Made by a program: the position numbers and the translations under genes. From assembly GCA_039105265.1 (NCBI GenBank), contig JAPFFF010000036.1, positions 558,001 to 622,000 on the forward strand: a DNA stretch of 64,000 nt, written 5' to 3'. This stretch comes from Tritrichomonas musculus (taxonomy: Eukaryota > Parabasalia > Tritrichomonadida > Tritrichomonadidae). The notes under the pieces are model-generated. The model searched no databases and had not been told where the DNA came from. It saw nothing but the letters and a program-made list of their open reading frames with translations. Each line of letters starts with the position of its first letter. Within the stretch, counting starts at the first letter, position 1. Positions 51,854 through 62,249 of this stretch are shown here, in pieces.

Positions 51854-52480
51854 TCATTTAAAAATGGTGTATTGTTCATATTCTTCAATCATTAATGGAA
51901 AATTGTCTATGTCAAATTCGAAATCCGATTCGTTTAAAACTGATGAATATTCATTATTAAATATTTGATCTGTCTTTTCACGTAGTTCTGGTTCTTTCCT
52001 AAGAGAGTTGCTTAGATGAGATTGTTCGTTTGATTCGTATTCGCGATGTTCTTCGTTGTTATCATATGGTTTCTTTCGTCGACTAAGAGAAATGAATCGG
52101 TTCTTGATATTGTACGAAGTTCGACCAACAAAAAATTGTTCAAGCTGTTTCCAGTGTGGACCATGAAGCTGGTACTTTGAAAGTAATAATTCATCTTCTT
52201 CACTGCTCCATTTCGCATTTTTTCTCACTCCATCACTTAAGAAAAGTTGGTAGCGTTCTCGACATTGTCGTGGACTACGACCTTTCATTTGGCTAGCAAT
52301 AATGTACCATTTGTTTTTATCATTAGATCCAAAATATTGAACAAGTTGAAGTATTTGTTGATCTTCTTCTTTCGTAAACGGATTTCGAGTGCGTCGTTTA
52401 ATCTCCCGTTGTTGACTTAAATTTTGATTGTTCATATCGATTGGTGTTTGATTCAAAGTTTTGTAGTAATTGGCGAACAT
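51854..52480 (-). CDS. R2R3-type Myb-like DNA-binding protein (copy 2)
   Basis: 208 residues, differing from the copy at 20996-21622 at only about ten positions (for example YQLHGPHW for YQLYGPHW, RRKKP for RRMKP, EREIKRRTRNP for EPEIKRRTRKP in the leader). Both Myb repeats are complete, with the spaced Trp/Tyr/Phe core residues kept. The acidic tail is intact and ends in TIFK, not TIFE. Most replacements lie outside the recognition helices, so selection for binding seems kept. The initiator-like TCATT is conserved (52490-52494, minus strand). Likely functional; target genes unknown. Confidence 0.93.
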   Translation of the reverse strand: MFANYYKTLNQTPIDMNNQNLSQQREIKRRTRNPFTKEEDQQILQLVQYFGSNDKNKWYIIASQMKGRSPRQCRERYQLFLSDGVRKNAKWSSEEDELLLSKYQLHGPHWKQLEQFFVGRTSYNIKNRFISLSRRKKPYDNNEEHREYESNEQSHLSNSLRKEPELREKTDQIFNNEYSSVLNESDFEFDIDNFPLMIEEYEQYTIFK

Positions 52481-52669
52481 CTAAAATAAAATGAAGTCAT
52501 TTTTAAGTTTGGAGAAGAGAAGAGAGGGAAAACATTTAAAATTGAATTCACAGAAAAAAATTGTATATGTTCAGAAAATCTCTCAAATGATTGTTCTAGT
52601 GAAGTGATAATCAATTTTTATAATCAAACAATAGACAAATTATATCAAAAGATAATTGAAAGAATAATA

Positions 52670-52742
52670 GCCGGCGTAGCATAGTGGTTATTGCGTTCGC
52701 CTTGTAAGCGAAAGGTCGGCGGTCCGACTCCGCTCGTAGGCA
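52670..52742 (+). tRNA. tRNA-Thr (TGT), copy 2, acceptor mismatch
   Basis: Identical to the copy at 21812-21884 except base 4 of the acceptor (GCCGGCG for GCCTGCG), which places G opposite A. A and B boxes, anticodon TGT and the T-run terminator (from 52743) are unchanged. It may be weakly functional or a recent pseudogene. Confidence 0.85.
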
Positions 52743-53029
52743 TTTTTTTTTTATTTTTTTGAAAAATTAAAGAATTTAAATTAGAAAGTATTTAGTTGTA
52801 CATTTATTATGAAAAATAACCAAACATTTTCACCGGAGTTATAATTACTGAATTTTTATTTTCGAACTTAAATATGCTCTTTGATTGTATGCTCAAATTC
52901 TCCTCAATTTCAATTACAAGAAGGTTTATGCAAAGAGAAAAAATTCATTTCCCATTTACGTGATGTAGCTTGGAATGATGATGCTGTCAATTCGTGTATA
53001 CACAAATGTATATGATCTAATCGTTTTTC

Positions 53030-53290
53030 AATTACTAGAAGTTCTGAATATAGATAGAAATTTTATCGTTTCAATTTGTGAATCTTTTAAAAATTCAACT
53101 TTTTCAAGATAATCACAATTCATAAAAGCTTTTTTACCAATTGTTTTAACTTTAGGTGGAATTGAGATAATATTTTAGAATGTAGATAAGAAATTCTTTC
53201 AATTTTCCGAAGCTTGATTATTGTTAATGGTAACAAATGATTAAGAATTATTAAATTTCTACCAAATGGAATCAGATGAGGTGGCATCTT
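53030..53290 (-). pseudogene. BspA-like leucine-rich-repeat fragment
   Basis: On the minus strand ISIPPKVKTIGKKAFMNCDY then LEKVEFLKDSQIETIKF are typical LRR_5 repeats of BspA-like surface proteins (motif I-P-x-x-V-x-x-I-G-x-x-A-F-x-x-C). An in-frame TAA lies just upstream of this block and no longer frame exists. It is the remnant of the same BspA-like neighbour seen in the first Myb/tRNA unit, though the sequences differ, so it may belong to another gene. 53,291-53,711 is non-coding. Confidence 0.7.
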
Positions 53291-53711
53291 AAAATGATGT
53301 TTCGCAATTTATATTTAAAAATAAATAAATAAATATACTCCTCGAAGCCACAATTATCAAGCATATAAAAATACTTCATTTAATTATTTGAGATGATCAT
53401 ATAATGATGCTTTCAATTAAAATGGTATATGGACGCAACTTTTTGATTGAAATTGTTATTTCATGACATCACAGAACTTTCTTCTCACTATTTTAGTCAT
53501 TCCTTTGAAATCAAATCATATAAACAATTCGATTTTTTCAACCTGGATGTTAAAATATGCTTATGATTGATTTCAGACTATTTGCATATAATCTGTATAA
53601 CCGTAGTGCTTCATAATTCAAAAACTTTTTGAAAAGTTTATATATATTCAGAAAAATTAAATTCAAAAAGTGGACTTTTTTATTTTAAACACCACTGTAC
53701 ACAAATGATTT

Positions 53712-54108
53712 CAAACTTTTCTTAAGTGATGGAGTGAGAAAAAATGCGAAATGGAGCAGTGAAGAAGATGAATTATTACTTTCAAAGTACCAGCTTCATG
53801 GTCCACACTGGAAACAGCTTGAACAATTTTTTGTTGGTCGAACTTCGTACAATATCAAGAACCGATTCATTTCTCTTAGTCGACGAAAGAAACCATATGA
53901 TAACAACGAAGAACATCGCGAATACGAATCAAACGAACAATCTCATCTAACTAACTCTCTTACGAAAGAACCAGAACTACGTGAAAAGACAGATCAAATA
54001 TTTAATAATGAATATTCATCAGTTTTAAACGAATCGGATTTCGAATTTGACATAGACAATTTTCCATTAATGATTGAAGAATATGAACAATACACCATTT
54101 TTGAATGA
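53712..54108 (+). pseudogene. Myb-like protein, N-terminally truncated inverted copy
   Basis: Similarity to the other Myb genes begins abruptly at LFLSDGVRKNAKW, the end of repeat R2, and runs through the whole R3 repeat and acidic tail to TIFE. R2 and the leader are gone. The frame is open, and an ATG at 53734 would give 124 residues with a single Myb repeat. Because single-repeat Myb proteins can still bind DNA, a residual function cannot be excluded, but no initiator-like signal precedes it. The orientation is opposite to copy 2, which lies 1.2 kb away. Confidence 0.85.
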
Positions 54109-55140
54109 TTCAATTTGTGATCATGCTTACTTAATACTCAAAATTTTGTGAATTATCAAGCGATTTACACATTTTTGTATAAAAAAATAATTTGCGATAG
54201 CTTAAATTTTTTGTATGTATATATTTAAGATAATATATTGATCAAAAAAATTTGTCAAAAAACAATGTTCAGCAATTTAATCATTAAATTAAATTCGAGA
54301 TAAGCTATTTTTTGCGATTTTAAATAAAAAAAATATTTCATATCTTATTTAATATAATAATGAATTTTTTCATGAATCTTTTGAAATATGATTTAAATAA
54401 GATTTAACAATCAAAATGAAATAAATCATCGATTTTATTTAGAAAAATCATAATTTGATATAATCTTAAGTAGGTTATTGAAATAATGGGTGAGTTTGAT
54501 AATTTTATCCATATTTATCATATCGCATCATTTTGAGACCAAGAATTCAAGTTATTATACTTTTTTTCTTGAAAAATGCGAATAAAATTGAATAGTTTAT
54601 TTTTAACGCACCAAAATTACCATTCAATTTTTAAAAAATCTTTCAATAAAGCAAATTGACCTTAAAAATAATGGAAATTGGCCTTCATTTATTGAAAAAG
54701 TTTTTCACAAGACTTTAAAATCTTAATTTATAAGCACCTTTTTACTTATTAAATATGCTAAAAAAAAATATTGTTTCCAAAGTAATTTGCTTGTTTTTTT
54801 TTCAAATCGATTGAAATCTTTTAATTGAAATTCCAAAATGGAAAAAATTAATTAAAGTAAATCTTGATACTATTTAAAAATTGGCTGCCTTACAGATTAT
54901 TTAGAAAAGTAAATTCATTATTATTTAAAAAAAATTTTTTTTATCAATCTCTTATTTTATTTAGATACATATATTCATTTTTTTACTTTGTTTTGAATAA
55001 GTAAAAGATAATCTCTATAACCTTTATTGCTTTGTATTGCATTATTTGAAATTTTGAAAGCCAAGTGACAAAATTATTAACAAAAAAAAATTGAAAGCAA
55101 AGTGACATAATTTACGCACATTTTATTTTCCTCCTGAAAT
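54109..55140. other. 1-kb intergenic region
   Basis: A/T-rich DNA between the truncated Myb copy and the CH-domain gene. No repeat or RNA gene recognised. Confidence 0.3.
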
Positions 55141-55145
55141 TCATA
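55141..55145 (+). promoter_or_regulatory. initiator-like TCATA before CH-domain gene
   Basis: TCATATTTGAATCATC precedes the ATG at 55157; TCATA fits TCA-pyrimidine-T/A, 11 bases from the start codon. Confidence 0.5.
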
Positions 55146-55156
55146 TTTGAATCATC

Positions 55157-58100
55157 ATGAATCTTATTTCTCATGATTGGGAAGAACAACAAATCAGAGG
55201 TTTCACAAGTCTTTGTAAAAATTATCTAGCAAAAAGACACATTTCTTTTGATTCTATAAAGAATGATTTCCAAGATGGAATCAAATTAATCTCTTTTATT
55301 GAAATAATCTCAAAATCAAAAATTGACCAGACAGGGCATGCTGATCCAATAAGCCCTTATCAAGAAATTGAAAACATTAGTTTTGCAATCAATTTTCTCG
55401 AAGAAAAAGGTGTCAAATTAACCAATATTGGAGCCAAAGACATTTATGATGGAAATATTACACTCATTTGTGGGCTCATCTTTTCATGCATTCAAAAATT
55501 TCAAATTGACAAAATTGAAGAGAATAATAAAAAGTCAACGGAAGCACTTTTAATTTGGTGTAAAAATAATACAAGTAAATACAATGTAAATATTACAGAT
55601 TTTAATCAATCTTGGCAAAATGGCCTAGCTTTTTGTGCTTTGATTCATAATTTTCATCCAGAACTTTTTAATTTTAATGCACTTACACAAAGAAACTCTT
55701 ATAAAAATTGGCAAACTTTTATACAAGCATGCACAACACTTGGAATCTCAGTGTGTTATCAAATAGGAGATACTGGTTGCCAATCAACAGAATTAATAAT
55801 ACTTCAAATTAATGAAATTTATTATTTTATTAATATAACAGAAAAAACGCATACACTTGATGTTCTTATTGAAATAATGAGGAAACTTTCAGAGTTTCCT
55901 TATATTACAACTCTTTCAAAAAAATTTAATGATACATATCAGAAAAATGTTGAAATGGTTCATGATCTTCAACAAAGATGCATTAGAAAAGATCCAACAG
56001 TCAGTTCTGCCATTCCAACTCTCAAAGAAAAAATTAATAAAGATATTCGAGATGAGATTAATCAACTCGAGGATTATGTTAGGAGCTTATGTAATACATC
56101 AGTAAGTAACAAAGAAAAGTTTACAAAGATCAAAGAAGCTACTGAAAATTTAAGAGAATATAATGAATATTTCCCAGATTGTGCACAATGTTTTACATCA
56201 ATTATAAATATGATCATTGCAAGGATATCAAATTTAAACAAGAACGATGAAACGACACGTCGTAAAAATTCCATTTCTGAATACAAAATTTTGTATGATC
56301 AATTATCTCAATATTTGGATGCTTTAAAAAATAAATTTAAGAGTAAAAGTGATAAATATACAAGTTCAGAACTAACTTTAATTTTAGATGAAGCAAATCA
56401 AAAAATGAAACAGCTTGAAAACAAGAATGATGAACTTACAAGCAAAAATATTGAGATAAATGAATTCGAATACAATTATTATATTCTTTTATCAAGTTTT
56501 TATTTTGTTTTACAAGAGATTGAAAAAGCTCGAGATTCAGCAGAAGAAAGAGAGAAAAAAATCTCTTCATATATTCAATTGTGTGACACTAAATTGAGCA
56601 ATTTGACACAATTTCAGACACAATTTTTAATAAGCAAAAAAGATAGATCTAAGCTTAACTCACTTAACATTAACATTTCTGATGAAATATCAAATTTAGC
56701 TGCTATTGATTCAAGTTTTTCCGAGCTTGGAAATAATCAATCTTTTGTTGATTCGAAATATCATCCTCAAAACATTTTAGATCAATTTGTGTCTCTTTCA
56801 AATAAGGTTAAAAAAACTATTGAACAAATTGATTTTAATAATTTGAATGCAAATACAAATACAAATCAAAAGCATCAGATTAACCTGATTAATAATTCAA
56901 TTCCAAATATTTTCGAAAAAGATCAAACATCTAAAATAGTTAATCATATATTGAATCTAAAACCAACAAATAACAATTATCCTTCTAATATGACCAAAGT
57001 TCAAGAAAATTATTGGGAAAGTCCATCCATATATGATTCACCTTTATATTCTGACATTCATCCTCCTATTAGGTGTAGCAGTCAGGAAGAAAGAAACAAA
57101 CTATTACATAACATGTACAAGGTTCCACCACATCTCCAGAATGATTTAGGAGGTGAAAGAGCGATAGCTGCTTATTCTGATAAAGTATCATTATCTCTTA
57201 ATGATCGAGGAATTGTAATTAGATCTCCATTCGATCTTGGATTCCAAAGAAATCAAGATCCCGATTCTCTCTATAATCTCGTTAAAACAGATCAGATTGA
57301 AATTATGCAAACTGGATTAAGTCGCTTTTCTAATATCAGCAATGCACTTTTCTACATAAAAATAAAAAATATTTCAGGTAGAAGAATTAATTTTAATTTC
57401 CAAAAAGGAAGTGTTGTTGATTTTCCAGTAGATAAGCAACAAGTGTATATTGCTGAAACAATATCTGGAACTCTTAATATTAACGAAATCAAAGAATACC
57501 ATTTAAGATGGTTTTGTATGTATGAAGGCAAATCTCTCCCAGATGAAGGTGCAAAATTAACACCATTTATTTTCGTAGCACCTGAAAAATATTGTCAGAC
57601 TCTGGATCACAGGATATGGACACCAAACAATAAAACTTGGTGGAATAACTTACAACCAGAAAAGAGTGGTAAAAAATCAAGCACGAATACATTATGGACA
57701 TATTTAGATATAGAAGAAAGACATAGAAGAAAAACCACAGTTACTTTAGATCATAAGATTGAAATTGGTGGCAAAATTGATGGCAAATTGTTCAAAATAC
57801 TCCTTCAAAGAAAAAGTTTGGCAGTTTCATTAATTGAAGGAGTTGTGAGATATCAATATATGTCAAAAAAGGAGTATGCAAATGAAATGATGATTTATAA
57901 TAATCAAATGGGTTTCGTTATTACACTCGGAGGAAATAATCAACATGTATTGATCGAAAAAACAGAGTCAGACAAGTGGGAAGGTGGACTATGCCAATAT
58001 AATAGAAATAATGATTGGTACAGTTATAACGACCATATATATTATAAAGATTTTTCATCAATTGCCCAGAAAGGTTTTACTGTTGACAAAGTAATAAGTG

Positions 58101-58252
58101 GGATGAAATCTGATCCAAAATATTTTGATTCTGCAACTTACAATTCCCAACACTCAACGAAGCATGTGTTTGGAACTTTGGGAATAAAAATTCCTCTAAT
58201 TCATACTGGTCAGATAATTATACCTTCCATTCATAACTTAATTGATTTTTGA
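55157..58252 (+). CDS. two-CH-domain actin-binding protein with a novel C-terminal half
   Basis: 1,031 residues, fully open. CH1 spans about residues 9-117 (RGFTSLCKNYLAKRHI, FQDGIKLISFIEIIS) and CH2 about 128-230 (ALLIWCKNNT, SWQNGLAFCALIHNFHPELF), the tandem that binds F-actin in alpha-actinin and spectrin. Residues 270-560 are helical and coiled-coil-like (QLENKNDELTSKN, EKARDSAEEREKK), a rod. Residues 560-620 are an Asn/Thr-rich linker. Residues 620-1031 are beta-rich and unlike the EF-hand end of alpha-actinin. One stretch (around residues 730-810: IKNISGRRINFNFQKGSVVD, then WFCMYEGKSLPDEGAKLTPF) has the layout of an immunoglobulin-like sandwich. Likely a cytoskeletal linker or scaffold. 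A 653-bp transposon sits 30 bases after the stop. Confidence 0.88.
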   Translation: MNLISHDWEEQQIRGFTSLCKNYLAKRHISFDSIKNDFQDGIKLISFIEIISKSKIDQTGHADPISPYQEIENISFAINFLEEKGVKLTNIGAKDIYDGNITLICGLIFSCIQKFQIDKIEENNKKSTEALLIWCKNNTSKYNVNITDFNQSWQNGLAFCALIHNFHPELFNFNALTQRNSYKNWQTFIQACTTLGISVCYQIGDTGCQSTELIILQINEIYYFINITEKTHTLDVLIEIMRKLSEFPYITTLSKKFNDTYQKNVEMVHDLQQRCIRKDPTVSSAIPTLKEKINKDIRDEINQLEDYVRSLCNTSVSNKEKFTKIKEATENLREYNEYFPDCAQCFTSIINMIIARISNLNKNDETTRRKNSISEYKILYDQLSQYLDALKNKFKSKSDKYTSSELTLILDEANQKMKQLENKNDELTSKNIEINEFEYNYYILLSSFYFVLQEIEKARDSAEEREKKISSYIQLCDTKLSNLTQFQTQFLISKKDRSKLNSLNINISDEISNLAAIDSSFSELGNNQSFVDSKYHPQNILDQFVSLSNKVKKTIEQIDFNNLNANTNTNQKHQINLINNSIPNIFEKDQTSKIVNHILNLKPTNNNYPSNMTKVQENYWESPSIYDSPLYSDIHPPIRCSSQEERNKLLHNMYKVPPHLQNDLGGERAIAAYSDKVSLSLNDRGIVIRSPFDLGFQRNQDPDSLYNLVKTDQIEIMQTGLSRFSNISNALFYIKIKNISGRRINFNFQKGSVVDFPVDKQQVYIAETISGTLNINEIKEYHLRWFCMYEGKSLPDEGAKLTPFIFVAPEKYCQTLDHRIWTPNNKTWWNNLQPEKSGKKSSTNTLWTYLDIEERHRRKTTVTLDHKIEIGGKIDGKLFKILLQRKSLAVSLIEGVVRYQYMSKKEYANEMMIYNNQMGFVITLGGNNQHVLIEKTESDKWEGGLCQYNRNNDWYSYNDHIYYKDFSSIAQKGFTVDKVISGMKSDPKYFDSATYNSQHSTKHVFGTLGIKIPLIHTGQIIIPSIHNLIDF

Positions 58253-58281
58253 TTTCCCTTTCAAATAATAAACCTTTAAAT

Positions 58282-58934
58282 AAACGTAATAAAACCAAAC
58301 TATTTTCTTCAAAAATGTTAGCGAGTTATATATGTTATTACACATCATATATAAAAATTAATACAGTAAAAAAATTAAAATTTTTAGCATATGTTCCAAA
58401 GATAATTGCTAAACATTGCAATTTTCGACATTATCTACATTTTTCTCAAATAAAAATTAATGAAAAACAAAAATAAAGAGTTTTAACTAATAAGTAATAT
58501 ATGAATAATTATTTTATTTAATTTATAATCAATAAATGTTAATTTCAAAATGTTTAAAAAAATTAATGCAATTCAATGAAAGCATTCAAAAAGTTATGAA
58601 ATTCATAGAAAATAATCATCCAAGATCTTATGTGTCAATTGGTCAGATTTTCACATATTTGTTTTATCTCCTATGAATAAATTAAAGCACCATAAAATGA
58701 TTAAGTATCGAAGGCGAATAAAGAAAATAAAATTGAGAGCATAACGATCATTTTAAAAATACCATTATCTTACAAAAAAATTTTAAAAATTAGATTTTTA
58801 TCTTAAATATAATATTAAAAATATCACATTTATATAATAACAAATTTGTAATTCATATAAATAGCATATTTGTATAAAAATAGCTGAATTATTTAAAATA
58901 CGTTTTTTTGAAATTTTTGCGTTTTATCACGTTT
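58282..58934. mobile_element. 653-bp element, copy 2
   Basis: Same ends and length as 32900-33552, with its own 8-bp duplication CTTTAAAT (58274-58281 and 58935-58942). Only about half a dozen differences from copy 1 are visible, so both moved recently. It lies just after the CH-domain stop codon and may supply or alter the 3' end of that transcript. The short MLASYICYY frame is kept here too. Confidence 0.95.
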
Positions 58935-58942
58935 CTTTAAAT

Positions 58943-58944
58943 TT

Positions 58945-58979
<35 letters not shown>

Positions 58980-59128
58980 TATCTGAAATAATTATGTACA
59001 AATAATGGTTTCCATTTTGGATTTTATAGTAGGATAACCATTATCTTGGATGAAAAAAAATGGATTCTTATTTTTTCATATAATAAATCAAAAGTTTTAA
59101 TAGATGGATTTTTATTCACAAAAAGTTC
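58943..59128. other. A/T-rich spacer with poly-T
   Basis: About 28 T in a row near 58,950-58,977, then A/T-rich DNA. No gene. Confidence 0.3.
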
Positions 59129-59141
59129 TTAATGTAAACTA

Positions 59142-59241
59142 TAGAATGATTTTTTTTGAATACTGTTAACTATTGAATGGATTTTTTTCTGAGTAAATCC
59201 AAATTAAACTATTGAATGGATATATAAAAAAATCCATTCTA
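59142..59241. mobile_element. 100-bp TA-flanked MITE
   Basis: TAGAATGATTTTTTT...AAAAAAATCCATTCTA, inverted ends of about 16 bases, between TA dinucleotides (59140-59141 and 59242-59243). The opposite arm of the host element (61,940-61,950) keeps the empty site AAAC-TA-CAG (inverted), proving the insertion. An internal CTATTGAATGGATTTTTTTC copy suggests rearrangement or self-insertion. Confidence 0.88.
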
Positions 59242-60718
59242 TACAGTTATGTATAAAATATTGAAGCAGTATAAAAAGTGGAAGCACTTTTTTAAAAAAT
59301 TTTCAAAATTTTTTTCAAAAATCAATTTTTTTTCTCATCATATATTAAAGTTATCCAAAAGTAAAATATACCAAAATGCTAAGCGTTTAATACTTTTTAT
59401 AAATAACTATGACATTTTTATATTAGACTAAAGTCAGAGAATTTTTCGAATGAAGAAGAAGAGAAAATATAATGCATTTTATTAGTAGCACTGTGCATTA
59501 TTTCAAAATTAAATTGGATATATTGATTCTATATATGCTACCACATAATAAATAAAAATAAAACTATAGCCATTATTATTAACATTTATGATAAAAATAG
59601 AAATTTATTTTTTTTTAAGGCCGTTTAAATTTTATGAAAATTTATAACTGTTGAAATTCTTGTTTTGAAGAGTAATTTAGTTAAATTAGTTTTTCACTGA
59701 AATAAAACATTCTAATAACTAAGTTAAGATTATATCAAACCTTGATCATATTCATTATTTATTAATTTATATTTATAAAATAATCAATGAATGAATATGT
59801 TGAAAAATTTAATTATTTACAACAAATATATCATTTTTGTGTTACGATAAACGTGAGAATATAATTATCATATGTCACAAATATATTACCCTAATTATTA
59901 CATTTTGAATCAAATTATATCTTTAGATGAGTCGGATTTGATGACAAATAAGGGAAATTGACAAAATGAAATAAAAATTCATTTTCAAGTAAAAAAAAAC
60001 TCATTTAATAGGATTATATCATTATTTATTGATTTAAAAGTATTGTAATTTATATAATATTCCTTTATTAGTTAAAATGAATGATCAATTCTGATCATTT
60101 ACATATTGTGAATTTACATAAAAAAAACCTAAATGTACAATAAAAATAATCATACAAAGCCTAAATTGATATCAGATAGCAACTATTAAATCCTTTGATA
60201 CTATAAAATCAAAAAAAAAAAAATATAGAAATACTTTTTTTTAATACACCATATTCGTTTATAAATCACAGACGTTTATTTTATCGATTTCAAGAATACG
60301 ATTGTATATTGGTACATAATTCATATACAACATGTTTTATTCATTTATAACGTGTGATTTATAGATTTAATTATTTTTTTATTGAATTATAAAAGTGTAA
60401 TGATTGAAAAAGAAGATATTTACAAAAGGTAATTACACTTTGATGTATATGATAATTTCCATGTATATTAAATTATAATTAATTACTTTATATTTAGCAA
60501 ATTTTATCAAATAAATTTTAAAATTCTATCTAGGAATTTTCAAGATATTTTAATTTATAATTTTTGAGAGGTTTACTATTTGATTAAATTGAAAATAATA
60601 TATAACTATAAATAATGATAAATAAGTTGATAAAATAAAATAAAATAATAACAGATAATAAATTAAAATTTCATTTTTCTTTTTATCTATATATAAATAG
60701 ATAAAGAAATGTAAAATA

Positions 60719-60815
60719 TTCAATTTTGAGACTTTGCACTTGGGAATTCAATTTTGAGACATTACACTTGGGAATTCAATTTTGAGACATTACACTTGGG
60801 AATTCAATTTTGAAT
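60719..60815. repeat. 28-bp tandem repeat, about 3.4 copies
   Basis: Unit TTCAATTTTGAGACATTACA plus CTTGGGAA. Two copies are identical, the first differs at two bases. Non-coding, inside the TTAA element. Confidence 0.9.
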
Positions 60816-61956
60816 CATTAAATATTCATGCTTTGAAATTTTGAAAGGTAAAAAAAACATTCAATTTTGATATAAATTCTTTTATTGACCTATAACAGCT
60901 TTTGTATTCACCATAAATTTTGTGTTCTTTATATCTCGAAAATTCATAGATAAAAATTAAAATAATCTTTTTATTTATATGCAATTTATAAAAATATATA
61001 AATATATCCAATTATAAAATAGTCTACAATATATTTTTTAAGAAAAATAGTTTTTTTTATTCAAATACAAATAAAATATAAATATATAGCTTCATAAAAG
61101 TTAATTATTTAATTTACTTTATTTATTACAAGTGAATTTATTTTATTAATAAAATTTTAAAGTATCAAAACAAAAAAATAATAACTCCTCATATTTTCTC
61201 ATATTTTTTTGAAAATTGGTAAATCAATTATTCAAAGGTATTATGCTCCAAAATTTAGTAATCAAATATGTCTCTAGGCAAATAATAATTTTATTATTTT
61301 TGAAGTAAAAATATTCCATATTCATCAACTTTTCTCAGAAAAAAAATTGAATTAAAAAGAGTGTAATTACCTTTGTGTAATTACCTTTTATTTACATTTC
61401 TAATTTTGAAATTAGCATTCTGCTTAAAAAAAGCAAAATAGAATAGGGGATTCTTGTAGTAATGATCTTCATGAATATATATAGAAACATTTATTTAAGT
61501 TAAATCCAACTAGAAATCATTTTTATCAGACTTTCAACAATTTTAAATTTCCATAAAATTTAAACGGCCTTAAAAAAAAATAAATTTCTATTTTTATCAT
61601 AAATGTTAATAATAATGGCTATAGTTTTATTTTTATTTATTATGTGGTAGCATATATAGAATCAATATATCCAATTTAATTTTGAAATAATGCACAGTGC
61701 TACTAATAAAATGCATTATATTTTCTCTTCTTCTTCATTCGAAAAATTCTCTGACTTTAGTCTAATATAAAAATGTCATAGTTATTTATAAAAAGTATTA
61801 AACGCTTAGCATTTTGGTATATTTTACTTTTGGATAACTTTAATATATGATGAGAAAAAAATTGATTTTTGAAAAAAATTTTGAAAATTTTTAAAAAAAG
61901 TGCTTCCACTTTTTATGCTGCTTCAATATTTTATACATAACTGTAGTTTACATTAA

Positions 61957-62249
61957 TTTTTTTGGATTTTTTGTAATTTCTGCCATTTCCTTTATTTTGC
62001 ATCAAAGAAAATCAAAAAATCCAATGCATAACTAATTTAGTTAACAGCAAATGCACAAAAATATGCAAAAATAAAGAATTTTTTTTAATAATTATATATA
62101 TAGACAAATAGTAATTCAAAATAAAACCGTTATCCAAAATAAAAAAAAATAAAAAAAAATATCCAAAAAGGGTAATTATGTTTTATAAATCATTTTCTTC
62201 AAATGCTTTCTGATCTATTTTGGTATTTTCCCATTATTTATTAAAAACA
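61957..62249. other. A/T-rich spacer
   Basis: No gene, RNA or repeat supported. It ends where similarity to the 36-38 kb pseudogene begins. Confidence 0.3.

Larger units (their letters stand above)
51700..53025. repeat. segmental duplication of 20850-22165 (Myb, tRNA-Thr)
   Basis: About 1.3 kb matching 20,850-22,165 in the same orientation, including Myb 3' flank, the Myb gene, the divergent promoter, tRNA-Thr and the start of the BspA-like relic. Small indels (for example in the region after the tRNA) show that the copies are diverging. The match decays past 53,025. Confidence 0.88.
59133..61952. mobile_element. 2.8-kb TTAA-flanked element with long inverted arms
   Basis: The ends are TGTAAACTACAGTTATG-type inverted repeats. 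The arms match for about 400 bases (59133-59660, which includes a 100-bp insertion, against about 61535-61952), and TTAA lies on each side (59129-59132 and 61953-61956). Third TTAA family in the window. The interior has no coding frame; it holds a 28-bp tandem repeat and a short inverted pair (AAGGTAATTACACTTT near 60,426; GAGTGTAATTACCTT near 61,359) that may mark a further nested element. Confidence 0.88.
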
